Positions 24,533 to 39,700 are shown, counted from the first letter of the stretch. The stretch is DNA of 64,000 nucleotides from Diatrype stigma (GCA_022225965.2 JAKJXP020000016.1:496001-560000), one strand, 5' to 3'. The notes: generated by a model not told the origin, from the letters alone. A program made the numbers and translations.

Positions 24533-26290
24533 CAAAATAAGCGGCTTAACTGCTTCCCGTTACGCTTTTTTCCCGCTAATACCGCCGAAAGATCCCATCG
24601 ATCTCGTTTTTAATGAAGCCCCCGGAAATACGCCCTTATTACAAAACGGACGACGCGTATTTTTCGCATTACATCCAACAGCAAAAACTGCTATTGCTGT
24701 TACGTTATTAATACTATCGCTTATGCCCCAATCGTATATAACGGCAGCCCGTTCCAGAAATAAGGATGCCCAGGATTAAACCAACGTATCGAAGAAATCC
24801 AGAAAGCCCAAAGAAATGCAGCCCTTAGGCCCTAGCCCTAACCGATTAACATTCCAGTTAACGGAAAAGGCCGACAACCGTTTCTTCCTCCGATTTACCC
24901 CAAACCACCCATGGCACGCTTTGCAACCTGCGGACATACGGGCCATAATAATGGATACCTTTAAGCTTAACTTACGAAAGGTCCTTAATGCCCAAAAAGT
25001 TAAGACCGAATAAGCGCTACGCCTTTGCAACAATACCGCCAGGCAGCATATCCTTAATAAGGCTTCCAAAATAAAAGGCCTAATCATTAAAAGAACCAAA
25101 AACTAATATACGTACATCTTAATCGGGGTCCCAAAGGAATTCCGCATTTATATAGGCCCTTAATTCATAAATATAATCATTAAAACCGAAATCGTAACCC
25201 AAATAAGCATTAATTCCATTTCCTTATATTGCTTTAAGCAACAAATACCGGACGTCCCGATTTAAAAATGAATTATGGCATTTCCTTAAACCGTTAAACG
25301 CTTTAGGATATTTAATTTCCGTCCGGAAAAATTCATTATTAAGGTTCCCAAAATTACGTAATATTAGATTTATTTAAGCTTTTACGATAAGCGATATTAC
25401 GATAACAACTTACGTTATTAATAATGCAACAAAAATTATAAAATATACGAAGCCATCCGCTAAAAAGGCGTTTACGAAAATAAAATAAAATGCCCCAACT
25501 GCCGCGGCCCTTATAAATTCGACTCGCTAACATATCCGGCCCGACTAATAAGAAAGGATAGCAAAATCGTTCGTTTAATTAAATAATAACTGGCCGAAAT
25601 AAAACAGCTAAGCAAATAATAATATAACAAAGTATTACGGGAAAAAAAAATTTAACCGATACAATAGGCCCAGACCTAAATATCGGCTTAAATTTAGGCC
25701 CAGGCTTAAACCTCGGCGTCCGCTAATAAAACAAAAAAGAAAAATAACCCTATAAGGTTTCCTATTCCGGCGGGCCCTAGGACCCTCAGGGGATTTCGAC
25801 CACCTTTCCTTTTCCCGTCGTTACAAATAGTACGGCGGACATTACCTTAATCCCTTTTTTCCGTTCCTGCCCATATCGCTGCCGTCGCTGCTACCACCGT
25901 AGCCAGAAGCACAAAAGACGGCGAAAAAAACGGTAAGGACATTTATATCGACGACGCCGAAAAAAAAGGGAACGACCCCGCATACGACGTAGGAAAAACA
26001 AAAAAATACCCTATACTAACGGGCCCTTTTACCCTAAATGTTACCCAAGCAGCAAACAAACGCTAAGCCCGATTCCGCAAAGCCATCGCCAGAAATGCCT
26101 TAACAGCAGGGGCTAACGATAACATCGATAAACTAACAAATACCTTCCGCCCGCAGGTAAGAAATGCGATTTTATAATACACTTATAAACAGAATTTTAA
26201 AAATATTGCGACCGGGGTAAATATCGCCGAAATCGCTAGGCTTAACGACGAACAGCAACGACGAAAAAAGCAAAATAGCAACCCCTAGTA
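24533..26290 (+). pseudogene. LINE-A ORF1 (gag-like)
   Basis: It matches ORF1 of LINE-B. The zinc knuckle at about 25488-25550 reads CPNCRGPYKFDSLTYPAR; the final Cys has become Tyr. A proline-rich, arginine-rich linker and the conserved FTLNVTQAANKR stretch follow (about 26030). Stops are mostly TAA and TAG. The frame at 24776-25099 on the minus strand is a shadow. Confidence 0.75.
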
Positions 26291-26319
26291 ATAACGAAAC
26301 GCCCGTTAAGCCCTAGGAA

Positions 26320-29300
26320 CAGTACCGCCCGATTTTCCAAATAGCTATTTATAATATAAATTAATACCCGCAAAAATAAAAAAAAAGGCATTATATACGA
26401 TACAGCATTTAAAACGGCGGACGACGCAAAAACGGACGCCGTATTAATATAAAAGTCATGGATAATTACGTCCCATAATAAAAAGCAAACCAAAACCTAC
26501 CCCCGATATGACATCTTTTCGCCGGTAAAAAATTGGACGAAATATCCCAAGGTCCTTATATACGTCCGAAAAAATCTAACCCTTAATACTGCACAACTAC
26601 GGCCCTTTATTACCAAAAATGCGGTCGTTATATAAATTAACGACGTTATTATCGGAAACATTTACCTCGATAACGGAACATCCTATGCTTTATTTGCCAA
26701 GTTAAAGCAATAAACGCCGGGCCTCCGAAAAATAATAGCAGGAAACTTTAATGCCATTTATTGGACGTAACAGCTATAATAACGACGACGACATAATAAT
26801 TCAAGGCAAAAAGTAACGGATTAATTTAAAAGCCAAGATCTTTAGGTTCTTAATAAAGACGAGCTTACGCATTATCTAGGCAATACTATCGACCTTATGG
26901 CTTTTAATATATTAAAAAGCATAATAAAAGTCGATAACGACATATATACGAATTCCGATTATTATACGCTAATTAATAAAATACCGGTTAATAAACCCGT
27001 TAAAATTTCCAAACCCAAATTTATTTTTCCGTTAAATGCGGCCTTAAAGTTTTTTCAACTTATTTATACGTATTAAATTAAAAGATTCGCGACATTTATA
27101 TTAATCCAAAAATGCAAAAACTTAATCCTTCGGCTATTAAAAACGCTTAACCGCGTAATGAAAGCATTAAGAAAGTCCAGATATAATCGTGGACGAAACG
27201 CGTCGTAATGGACGGAAAAATGCAACGAGGTTATTAAACGAATGCAACAATCGGTAGCGAAAAATGGGGCCCCGGATTCGGATACGGCGAAGAAACATAA
27301 ATCCACCATTCGACGAGCAAAAAAACAATACTAAAAACGGCAAATAACTAACGCCACCTTAAATAAGTTAATTTATAATATAATAAGTTAATATAAGCTT
27401 AAGGATAATTTCCGAATTCCCTTAATAATAAACGGCAACCAAATAATAACCGATACGGAAAGGAAAATTAATTACTTCAAACATAAGGTCCTTATTTCGC
27501 AAGCCAACGGCGAAAACATAAAAAACCCATAACGCCCATTTAAATCCCACAACTTAAATCCCCTTATAGCTAACTTTTTGGCCATTTTTTATATATACGA
27601 ACCAATCTCCTAAAATTGGACAATAACGATGGCAAAAACGGAGAACGTTTATATTAAAACCCTTAATACGGCCCCGGAAAAAAACGGATTAACGGCCCTA
27701 TTATTTCAATACGCATGGCCGGCCATTAAAAATGCCGTCCGCATCTTATACGAAAAATGCTTACGATACGGATACCATTTAACGCCGTTCCGTACCGCTA
27801 AGGTTATTATGCTACCAAAGGTAAGTAAATCCGACTTTACGGCAATAAAGTCCTAACGTTTTATTTTATTTTTTGTCTTAATAAAGATTTAAAGCAATTA
27901 ATTACTAAACGCATATCGATAATAGCTATTCGTAAAGGTATTATTAATACCCAATAATTCGGAGCCTTACTTAAAAGGTCGGCCTTAAATCTAGCAACAT
28001 ACGTTATATATAACGTAAAAACAACCTTTGCTTAAAACAAAATTGCATCGCTTTTAATTCTAAACGTTATTAACGCTTTTAATGCGGTATTATATAATAA
28101 ATTAATATTTCGATTTCGGCAATAAAAATGGAACCACTTATTAATTAAATGGATCGATTCGTTTATAATTAATCGCTTCGTATTTATACGAATAAAAAAT
28201 ATTATTATAAATCTTAGCCCTTTATTTTGCGGCGTTCCCTAAGGTTCCCCAGTATTTCCAATATTATTTATGCTATATACGGAACCCCTTTTCCGGAAAG
28301 GCGCCCCATTAATTCGCTTTGGATATGCCGACGATATAGCAATATTACGTATAAGCAAAACCATAACAAAAACCTTTGCTTTATTAACAGCCGATATTTC
28401 GAATACCTTCAATTAGGGACGGAAAAACGCCCTTACTTTCGATTCAGCCAAAAGCGACCTTAAATATTTCCATAAAAGCCGGACCCTTTTAAACGTCCTA
28501 ATTATTACGGAAAATTTTAGGATATATCCATTTAATGAAACAATTAAATGGCTAAAAGTTTTTTTCGATTTTAAGCTTAACTTTAAAGAATACGTATCTA
28601 AATAGGCTATTAAGGCCTTATGCGCCGCTAATTATATCCGTTACTTTAATAAAATAATAAAGGAATTACCATTAAATAAAACCGCAATAACAATAAAAAC
28701 CTACGTATTTCCGGTAGCTACTTATGGCGCAAAAGCCTGGTACCTAAAAAAAAAGCGCCCAGCGATTAAAAAATAAGATTTCGCATTTATAGGCATCCTA
28801 AAATACCTCGCAATTTCCGATAAGCCATTTAAAATCGCCGCCAAAACAATACTCCCAATTTGGCGCACTATTAATATCCCTATCCTGCATCGTAAATCCG
28901 GCATTCCCTTTACGGAAGTAATATACGAATAAATACGAAAACGACACGTTATCCGGCTCCGTAGCTTAAATCCGGTTTATCCGGTCGTATAACGTACCAA
29001 CCAACTAAAAAAACGTTAGCCTATGCGACTGTAACTGGCATCGGACCTAGCGGCAAAATGCCCCCGCCCCTTATTTCTAAATAAGAAATGGCCAAATAAG
29101 CCGTTATTCGTTTTAGCCGATAAAAAGAAAAAAAAAGACGCCCATAAAAGGTAACTTAAATCCATTCCCTTTTAAGACCTGGTTATTTACTTTAATGGCT
29201 TTAAAATCGACCGAATTGGCTGGGGCTTTGTTGCTTATTAAAATAATAAACGTTTATACGTAACTAATGAATTACTTTTAAACGTAAAAGTTTTCGATAA

Positions 29301-30053
29301 TAAAATAATAGCCGTACGTAAAACGGCTTAATAAGCAAAAAACGTATAATACGACCTAAATCTTTTCTTTATAGGCCTATACTTTTATATCGACAATACG
29401 GCAATTATTCAATACATTTTCGAATACCTATCGGATAATTCTTAACGAGACTTCCTGGATTTCTATTAGGCTATTTCCTAAATACGCCCCCTTTTTTATT
29501 TCTTTTTTATCCAATAAGCTCCCGGATACGTCGAAATTAAAGGCAATAAAACCGCAAACGCCCAAACCAAGCTCGGCGCAAAACGACCGGCCATCGACGA
29601 CGATAACTACATTACCGGCACCATAACCCTTTCTTATTTTCGACGCATTAATCGGAAAAAACGTTTATTTATTTTTTCCGCTTAATGGTTTCATAATATA
29701 TTCCTTTTATATTAACGATAAAGGCTCGAAACAAAAAAGCCTTTTAAAAAACTTTCCTTTATTCGAATAATTTTATACCGTTTTTTCGTAAAGCGCTTCG
29801 GCCATAAAAACTTTATTAACTATTACATACGTTTTCATTATTTTAAGAACTTTATTATTAAATATCGATGCCGTTACGGCGCTAAAAAAAAACCAGGCCA
29901 TATCGTTTTTTACGACCTATTTCAAGGCACCTTCCGGACCTTAAGGATTCGGTACGGGCGCGAAACGGACGAACTTTTCGGTTACAACGGCCACCGAAAC
30001 TTCGCAGCCTTTATCGAGAAGGCGCATCTTTATAAAACGCTAACGAAAGAATA
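26320..30053 (+). pseudogene. LINE-A ORF2 (endonuclease, RT, RNase H)
   Basis: The endonuclease reads VVLIQEPW-like sequence near 26440 and GNFNA at 26741-26755, where the catalytic Asp of GDFNA has become Asn (GAC to AAC). The RT start is open at 27629-27856 and contains LTALLFQYAWPAIKNAVRIL. YADD is intact at 28324-28335. The RNase H and C-terminal Cys/His regions follow to about 30053. Overall about 1,240 codons with many RIP stops. Confidence 0.85.
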
Positions 30054-30515
30054 AAACAATAATAACATATTTGGATATCGCTTTAAAGAATAAATAACGG
30101 ACGATAACAAAGCTCCGAAAGGAAATAACTATTCGTCGGAAAAATAAAAACCATCTCTTATATTAAACCTTAATACGTTCGCGCTTTATTTTGGGCCTAT
30201 TTACTTGGGCCTGCCCACTTAGGTCCGTCCCTTAATACTCCAGCCGTTCCATATACTATACAGTATCGGCACCTATATAAACTTAGTTATCCTATAAGAC
30301 CACTTCCCATATACTCCCTTCGGGGATGGGCTATATATAACTAGGTAGCTAGCTAAATAGGTCCACCCGGACGTAAAAATTCATCATCATCATCATCATC
30401 ATTATTAACGACGTACCGAATACGAATAAATTATTACAAAAGTTGTTTTATTTATTAAAGCCGATTTCGAAAAAAATGGGGCGACGTTTTATCGAAGGCA
30501 GGGAAATTAATTATA

Positions 30516-32278
30516 ATGCATAAATTAAAGAACAAACGGCTTAATGCCGACCCGAAAACGGTACGAAAGCCAACCAAAACCACGACGAAATATACGGCGC
30601 ATTAATACTATTACGGGCTGTTATGGCTTCGTTTCGCAAATCCGAATTCCATTAGTTATGTAAAATTCTAAGCTATAAAAAAAGAGGAAAGGAAGGAATT
30701 AAAACAGCAGAAGCAGGAAGGCTGTTGCTTTAATAAGTGCTGCGATTTTAGTATTAAACCCATTTGTTTTGTTTCTTATTCTTATTTTCTTATATGTACA
30801 TTCTGGCTATATGTAGTATTGCACCTATAGCTATCGTAATAAATACCATAACCTAATCGTTAATATAACGAAAAGCGACCGGCTCGAAAACCGGCCGAAA
30901 ACGGGCCGAAGGCGCATTTATTAAGTACGAAAAGAATTTTCGTTATTGCCGATAAAAAAAAATAATAACCGCCGAACGATTACGAATAAAGTTAAAACTA
31001 ACCAAAAAAGCCGAATTAAAATTATAGCGACATATTTTAATAAACTCTAATAATTAAAAAATGCCAATACTTAAAAATTTAAAACGCGAAATTGATTTTA
31101 TTTTGCTACGAATTTAAATAAAAGGAATTAAAACGTAAATATGAATTAAAATGCGAATAAAAATAGGCGTAATTATTACGACGTTGCCGAAAAAATTATC
31201 CAAAGGTAACGCGTAAACGGGTAACTTTTTAATACGCTTACGTACGATAAATCGGGCCTTATATAAAACGTTATATATTTAATCGACGTTTTAAAACGGA
31301 ATTAATACGAACCGATTAAAGGAAAACTTCGGCTTATTTTTTATGCATTCTCGGTAAAATTTGCTTAATATTTCGCAATAAACGTTGAAAATTTGCGAAA
31401 TTCGAACTTAAAACCATCGGCGGATTATGCGAAATTAAAACGATTTCGGAAAAAAAACGGGAAGCTTATTTCGAAGCAATCGAAAATGGTTTTTTTATAA
31501 TGCTTATACGTAATATATCGACGGAATTTATTAATTATATCGATTAAATATCGAAACATAACGATACGAAAACGAAACGATTTATAACGGTCGTAATGAA
31601 ACAAAAAAAGATCCTTCGTTACGCGGTACATATAAGGTACGCATTTTATTTTTTTCGACGAAAGGTCGGAATAAATTAAAACGTCGGAAGCGGGCTTTTT
31701 AAAAAAGCCCGATATCGTCGCGAAATTGAAGCGGTTAAGCCGCAGAAACGGTAATAAAACGATAGAGCGATAAAAACGAAACGAAATCGATTATGAAACG
31801 GATAAGTAAATAAAACTAAACGATTAAATAATACATTATCGAAATTAATAAACGTTAAATCGACGTCGAAAGCAATAAAGAATTACGCGAATTCGGATTA
31901 ATCCTAAACGTTCGAATTTCCGGACGTCCAAAAGCGATCCGAATTCGCATATAACGCAAAAAGTAAAAAAATAATTACAGTAATTTAGGAAATAATAAAA
32001 AGTCGATTTAAATTTTTATTCTTAAGAATCGAATCGATAACGGAAAAAATTACGTATCGGATTAATTATTGTTATTTAAAAAAAAAAACTTCCGAACGAA
32101 AGAAAAGCAGGGTATTTATATCTTAAAGGCGGTATATAATTTGTTTTGCCGGTTAAGTCGTCGTTGCGTTAACGCCGGCCGGGGTAGGTGGTTTATTTAT
32201 ATCTGGCGCGATATACCGGACGTACGGGCCATTCCGTATTGCCTTTTCCTTCTTTATAATCCACCTTTGCTTATTTAA
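30516..32278 (+). pseudogene. Family C protein gene, copy 2
   Basis: Starts with MHKLKNKRLNADPKTVRK, as in copies 1 and 3, and ends at a conserved stop at 32278. It is longer than copy 1 only because of the insert at 30609-30841. The C-terminal part is open at 32069-32278 and reads KQGIYILKAVYNLFCRL then DVRAIPY. Function unknown. RIP stops throughout the rest. Confidence 0.5.
30609..30841. mobile_element. Small 233-bp TIR insert in family C gene
   Basis: Copy 1 lacks these bases. They begin TATTACG and end CGTAATA (7-bp inverted termini) and are flanked by AATAC on both sides (30604-30608 and 30842-30846), a 5-bp duplication. The interior keeps CA and TG dinucleotides, for example AGCAGAAGCAGGAAGGCTGT, so it has little RIP. 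It looks like a MITE of a family not otherwise seen here; the class is unknown. Confidence 0.6.
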
Positions 32279-32580
32279 TATAACGGTATTATATTTAATA
32301 ATACGTACGCCGTACGTTTGCGGCGTAAAGCCGGACCGGTTTCGCGTTATAACCTTTTTTTTAATTTAACAAATAACTTTGGGCCTTTTTGTAATAAAAA
32401 GCGGGCAAAAACCGTTTTGGATATCTTTTATATGTAACCAAAAAAGCGATTTCGGTGCGAATTAATAGGTTTTTCTTTTCGACTTCGGTTTAAGGTTTCT
32501 TATTATGCTAAAACTAAACGTATACCGGCATGGCTCTTTAAGCCGTCGACCGCGTAATATTATATATATATATATATATA

Positions 32581-33710
32581 TTAAATAAAACAATTAGCCG
32601 CGTTTATATTAGCCTAAAATTATAAAGATTTAACTTGCCGATTATTAAATATGCTTAATCGGGCGATAAAAGCATTAAAAAAGGTTAAACATAACCGTAA
32701 ACGAAACGCGTCTTAATGGACCAAAGAATACGACGAAATTACCAAAAAAATACGGCAATCGGCAGCCACTTCGGAAAACGGAATTCCGGATCCAAATACG
32801 GCAAAGGAATATAAATCCACAATCCGAAAAGTAAAAAAGCAATATTAAAAGCAACGAATAATTAATATTGTTTGGAATAAGTTTATTTATAACGTAATGA
32901 ATTAATATAAACTTAAAAATAGCTTTCGAATTCTAATCATAATAAACGGTTACAGGATAATAACGGATACGGAAATAAAAATCCATTATTTTCGGTATAA
33001 GGTTCTTATTTCCTAGGCGGACGGCGAAAATATCGAGGATCCGTAACGCCCGCTTAAGCCTTACGACCTCGACCTTTTCGCGGCCGACCCTTTCGTATCC
33101 GCGCGTATGTACGAATCAATTCCTTAGGACCTTTCGGTAACGATAGCGGAAGCCGAAAACGTTTATATTAAAACCCCTAATACCGCCTTAAGCAAAAACG
33201 GATTAATTGCGATATTATTATAATACGTATAGCTTGCTATTAAAAACGCAATCCGTACGTTATATAAAAGATGCTTAAAATACGGCTATTATCCGATCCT
33301 ATTCCGCATTATAAAGGTAATTATGCTTTTTAAAATAAGTAAAACCGATTTTACGGGAATTAAATTCTAGCGTTTTAATTTTTTTTTATTTTCCTGCTTA
33401 AAAAAAAGAACTAAAACGGTTAATCGCAAAAACAACATTAACCATAGCTATTCGTAAAAGGGTTATTAATACCGAGCAATTCGGAGTATTATTTAAAAGG
33501 TCGGCATTAAACCTAATAACGTACGTTATATATAACGTAAAAATAACGTTCGCGCAAAACAAAATCGCGTCGCTCTTAATTTTGGACGTTACCGGCGCTT
33601 TTAATGCGGTATTACGTAATAAATTAATACTTAAATTGCAATAATAAAAATGGAACTATTTATTCGTTAAATGGATAAATTTCTTTATAATAAATAGGTT
33701 CATATTTATT
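32581..33710 (+). mobile_element. LINE-P, left part (ORF2, RT region)
   Basis: It aligns with 18370-19490 of LINE-B, including the opening of the RT domain near 33150-33360. It was split by LINE-D and continues at 40095. Its 5' part is missing at the junction with family C copy 2. Confidence 0.8.
33696..33710. repeat. Target-site duplication of LINE-D, left
   Basis: AGGTTCATATTTATT here and AGGTTCGTATTTATT at 40080-40094, 15 bp with one RIP-type transition. Confidence 0.9.
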
Positions 33711-36700
33711 ATCCTTTTATAACTCTCTTTTTTTACCCTTATATTCTGCTAAGATTCGTTTTTATATAATTCTTTCTTATATCGTAAGCCTTATTTACTT
33801 TCGCCTTTGGATTAAGCAAACCCCTTAAAAATATCGGATACCGTTTATTCTTAGCGGCCGTTAATTCCCCCGTAATAAACCCTCGGAATAAGTCTTAAAA
33901 AACGGCGTTCATTATTCCTATAAATCCATTTACGATAATTGATAATAACGATAATAACCCGAAGGTCATTCTTTTCGTCTTAAAGAAGCCAAACGATAAA
34001 GTAGCGGTAATAAAACCTGGCGTTCCGAAAAGATATAAGTCCCAAAAAAACTTTTTATTCATCCCTTCCTAAGGACTCTTAAAAACCTCCTAATAAACTT
34101 CATCCTGGCCGCAATTAGATTCGTACGTAAAAAAAAAAAAATAAAGCACCCGAATTGAGTTCGAAATATTCATAATTTATTCCTTATTTCTCGATACCGT
34201 TTGTAATGCATTTTAATAATCCATGCCTACGTATTAATAATGGGTCCGACTGGTATATTAATAAATTAAATAATTTATAATAAATTTGGTTAATACAAAA
34301 AGCCCGGAAAACTTTAATCCTAACCCTTCTTTTTATGCTATTCGCATAAAGGCAAAAAAACTAATTGCTTTTCGTTACGCCCCCTTATCGCTAATATTAC
34401 CGGAAAACCCTATTGACCTCGTTTTTAACGAATCCCCTAAAAATACGCCCTTACCCTAAATTAAACGACGCATATCTTTCGTATTATATCCATTAAAGAT
34501 TGCGGCTACGTTATCGCCGCTAATGCCCGTATTATAGTTATACGCAACGGCAGCCCGCTTTAAAACGAGCGACGCCTAGAAATAAACCAACGTTAAGAAG
34601 AAACCCAAAAAAATAAGAAAAACAAGCCCCAGCCAATTAATATAAGCCTAACCCCAACTTTAATCCGCAAAAAAAGCCGATAACCGGTTTTTTTTACGCT
34701 TTATATCCGATTATTCATAATACGTTCTCCGCTTTGCAAATATTCGGGCCATAATAGTTCATATTTTAAAGCTTAATTTGCGGGAAATTATCGACGCCTA
34801 AAAGGTTAAGATAAAATAAGCCCTACAATTTCGCAACAATACCGCTAAGCAATATATCCTTAACGAAGCCTTCAAAATCGAAGGCCTAATTATCGAAAAA
34901 ACCAAAAATTGATATACCTATATTTTGGTCGAGATCTTAAAGAAATTCCGCATCCATGCGGGCCTCCAGTCTATCGATATAATCATTAAAACTAAAATCG
35001 TAACTTAAACAAATATCGACCCTATTTCCTTATATCGCTTTAAGCAATACGTATCGAATATTCTTATTTAATAATAAATAATAACATTCCCCTAAATCGT
35101 TAAACGCTTTAAAATATTTGGTTTTCGCTTAAGAAAGTTTATTATTAAGATCCTTAAAATTACTTAATACCAAATTTATTTAAGCTTTTATAACGGACGT
35201 TATTATAATAATAACCCATATTACTAATAATGCAATAAAAAATATAAAATACATAAAGCCATTCGCTAAAAGAATATTTACGAAAATAAAATTAAATGCC
35301 CTAATTGCCGCGGTTCCTATAAATTCGATTTATTAATATGCCCGGCCCGATTAATAAAAAAGAATAATAAAATCATCCGATTAACCAAATAATAACTTAT
35401 TAAAATCAAATAATTAAAGAAAACGGCAATATAACAAAATGCTACGGAAAAGAAAATCTAATAACCGGCCCAGCCCTAAATGCAAGTCCAGGCCTAAAAC
35501 CAAACTCAAATTCAGGCTTAAGCCCAGGATTAAGCCCAGGCCTAAACGCCCGAAAACAGGGGAAACGAAAAGAACGACCCTATGGGATCCCCTACTCCGG
35601 CAGGCCCTAGGACCCCCCGGGAACCTCGGCTACCTCCCTTACCGCCGCCGCCGCAAATAGCGCGCCGAATATTCCCCCCATCCTTATAACCTTCTTTTTA
35701 CGCCCTCGCCCCTACAGCTACGATACCAAAAGCAATCTTAATAAAAACAGAAACAACAAAAAAACATAAAAAAAACGGCAAAAATGCCCATATCGATAAC
35801 GCTAAAAAAAAGAACGACCCCTTATAAAACGACAAAAAATACCCTATACCAACGGGCCCCCTTACCTTAAATATTACCCAAACAACAAACGAACGCCAAA
35901 CTCGGCTCTATAAAGCCATTACCAAAAACGCCTTAATAACAGATTCCGGCAATAACATAAATAAATTAGCAAACATTTCCCGCCCGCATAGGGTTATTCC
36001 CTTCGAAAAAAAAATCCGATTCCTATAATTGGAAAACCGACAAAAAAAAGACGCGACACGTTTAGAAAGAAGCAAACTTTTACGACCGATAAAAATAACG
36101 GAACGATCTTAACGCCCCTTTTACGGCAGCATTATCCAATCTTTTAAATAACTATTTATAATACAAATTAACATCCGTAAAAAAAAAAAAAAAAGGTACC
36201 ATATATAACATAACACTTAAAACGACGGACGATATAAAAACAAACGTCGTATTAATATAAAAGCCGTAAATCGTAATATCCTACGGGAAACGACAAACCA
36301 AAATCTACCCCCGATACGATACGTTTTTCCCGGAAAAAAACTAAACGAAATATCTTAAAGTATTTACATACGTCCGAAAAAACCCTTAACTTAATACCGC
36401 ATAATTGCGTCCTTTTATTATTAAGAATGTAATAATAATATAAATTAATAACGTTATTATTAAAAACGTTTACTTAAATGGCGGCGCATTTTACGCGTTA
36501 TTTACGAAATTCGAATAATAAAAACCAAGCCCTTAAAAATAATAATAAGCAATTTTAACGCAATATATTAAACGTAATAGCCGCAATAACGCAGGCGGCA
36601 TAACGGTTTTAAATAAAAAGTAACGGATTAATTCGAAAATTAAAACCTTTAAGTTTTTAACGGAAACGAATCCACGTATTACATAAGGAATACCATAAAC

Positions 36701-39700
36701 CTTATAGCATTTAATATTCCAGGAAATTCGATGAAAGTAAATAGCAACATATATATTAATTTAAACCATTATACTTTAATTAACGAAATATTAATGAGCA
36801 GACCTATTAAAGTTTTTAAGCCAAAACTTACCTTTTCTTTTTAATGCGGCTTTAAAATTCTTTTAACTTATTTATATATATTAAACAAAATAGCCGGCCG
36901 CATTTGCGTCAATATAAAAATGCAAAAATCTAACCTGCCGCTTACTAAATACGCTTAACCGGATAATAAAGGCGTCGGGACCCAAATACGGCGAAGGAAT
37001 ATAAATCCACCATTCGACGCGTAAAAAAGCTATATTGAAAGCGGCAAATAGCTAACGTTATTTCGAATAAATCCATTTATAACATAATAAAATAATATAG
37101 ACTTAAAAATAACTTTCGGGCCTTATTAATGGTAAACGGAAACCGCGTAATAACGGATACGGAAAGGAAAATCCATTATTTCCGGCATAAGGTCCTTGTT
37201 TTTTAGGCTAACGGCGAAAACATCGAGGACCCGTAGCGCCCGCTTAAGTCCTACGATCTTAATCCCTTCGCTTCCGATCTCCGGGCATTCGCATATATAT
37301 ATGAATCCATTTCTTGGGATTTATCGGTTATAATGGCAAAAGCCAAGGACGTATATATTAAGACCTTTAATATTATTCCGAATAAAAACGATTTAATTGC
37401 GTTATTGCTATAATATACGTAGCCGGTTATTAATAATACGGTCCGTATTTTATATAAAGAATGCCTAAAATACGGCTATTATTTAATGCCATTCCGTATT
37501 ACGGAAATGGTTATGTTTTTTAAAATAAGTAAGATCGATTTTACGACGGTTAAATCTTAACGCCTTGTATTTTTACTTTCGTACTTAAAAAAAGAATTAA
37601 AAAGGCTGGTCACAAAGAAAATGTCGATTATAGCTATTTATAAAAGGATTATTAGCATTGAATAATTCGGTATATTACCCAAGAAATCGGCCTTGGACTT
37701 GGCGGCATACGTTATATACGATATCGAAACGGCGTTTATATAAAACAAAGTTGCGTCGTTTCTTATTTTAAATATTACCGGTACTTTTAATACGATATTA
37801 TGTAATAAATTAATATTAAAGCTGCGGCAATAAGCTTAAAACTATTTATTTATTAAATAAATGGATTTCTTTATAATAAACAGGTTTACGTTTATTAAAA
37901 TAAAAGACGTTATTATAAACCTAAGTCCGTTAATTTGCGGCATATTATAAGAATTCCCAGTATTTCCTATTTTGTTTATGCTATATACGGAATCCCTTTT
38001 CCGGAAAGGTATTCCATTAATCCGCTTTGAATATGCTGACGATATAATAATATTTCGTATTAACAGGATTATAACTAAGATTTTCGCATTGCTTATAACC
38101 GATATTTTAAATACCTTAAATTAAAAACGAAATAATGCCCTTACTTTTAATTTAGCCAAAAATAAACTTAAATATTTCCATAAGGGCCGGATCCCTTTAA
38201 ATAACCCGGTTATTGCGGGAAATTTCGAAATACATTTATTTAAAAAAACAATTAAATAATTAAGAGTTTTTTTCGATTCCAAATTAAGCTTTAAGAAATA
38301 CGTATTTAAATAAGCCGCCAAGGCCTTATGCGCCGTTAATTATATCCGTTACCTTAATAAACTAATAAAAAGATTATTACCGAATAAAACTACGATAACA
38401 ATAAAGGCTTACGTAATATCAATAACTATTTATAACGCAAAAGCCTAATACTTTAAAAAAAACGTTTAACGGTTAAAAAATAAGGATTCGCATTTATAAG
38501 CGTTTTGAAATATCTTGCAATTTTCGATAAGCCATTTAAAATCGCCGCTAAAGCAATTTTTCCAGTTTGGCGTATTATTAACGTCCCTATTTTGTACCGC
38601 AAATTAGGCATTCCCTTTACGGGAATGGTATACGAGCAAATACGAAAACGATACGTTATTCGATTCCGCAGCCTGGACCCGGCTTATCCCGTCGTTTAAC
38701 GCGTTAATTAATTAAGAAAACAATGGCCCATACGACTGCAATTAACGTCGGACTTAATGGCAAACTGCCCCCGCCTTTTATTCCTAAATAGGAAATAACC
38801 AAATAAGCCGCTATCCGTTTTAGCCGACAAAAAGAAAGAAAAAAACGCCTATAAAAATGGCTCGAAATCGTTCCTTTTCGAAACTTAATTATTTATTTTA
38901 ATGGCTTTAAGGTCGACCGAATTAACTGGAGCTTTATCGCTTATTACGGCGGCAAACGTTTATATGTAACCAATGGATTATTTTTAAACGTAAAGGTTTT
39001 CGACGATAAAGTAATAACCATACGCAAAACGACATAATGAATAAAAAACGTTTAATACGACCTAAAACCCTTTCCAATAAATTTACATTTCTGCATCGAT
39101 AATACGGCAATTATTCGATATATTTTCGGATATTCTTCGAATAACTTTTAACAAAACTTCTTAACTTTTCATTAAATTATTTCCCAAATACGTCCTTAAG
39201 CCTTTTCCGTTTAATGGGCTCCAAAATACGTCGAAATCAAAAGCAATAAGGCCGCAAACGCCCAAGCCAAATTCGGCGCAGAACGACCGGCCATTAACGA
39301 CGACCACATTACCGATACCATAACCCTTACCCACCTTAAACGCATTAACCGGAAAAAACGTTTATTCGTATTCTTTACTTAATGGTTTCGCAATATACCC
39401 TTTTTATATTAACGATAAAAATTCGAAATAAACAAGCCCCTTAAAAAGCTTTCCTTTATTCGCATAACATTATATCGCCTTTTTACGGAACGGTCCGGCC
39501 ATAAGGACTTCGTTAATTACTACAAGCGCTTTAAATATCCCGACGTTATCGACGGATACCGCTGCCGCTATAAAAAAAAACAAAGAACCGGGTTACGTCG
39601 TTTTTTGCAACCTATTTCAATATGCCCTCCGATCCTTCGGAATACGGGCGAAACACGAAACAAACGAACTCTTCGGTTACAATGGCCACCAAAGCTTTGC

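Larger units (their letters stand above)
23889..30403 (+). mobile_element. LINE-A, full-length Tad1-like LINE (6.5 kb)
   Basis: Same 5' end as LINE-B, and a CAT repeat tail at 30381-30403. Perfect 14-bp target duplications show that it inserted into family C copy 2. The perfect duplication suggests it is younger than LINE-B, whose duplication has one difference, but RIP rate is not a clock. Hairpin at 30313-30327. Confidence 0.92.
30418..32580 (+). mobile_element. Family C copy 2, second part
   Basis: It continues from 23888 after LINE-A. The orientation is opposite to copy 1, with the 3' TA tail (32560-32580) at the right. The tail runs into the TATATATTAAAT of LINE-P, so the exact end is unclear. 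A 233-bp insert lies at 30609-30841. Confidence 0.75.
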
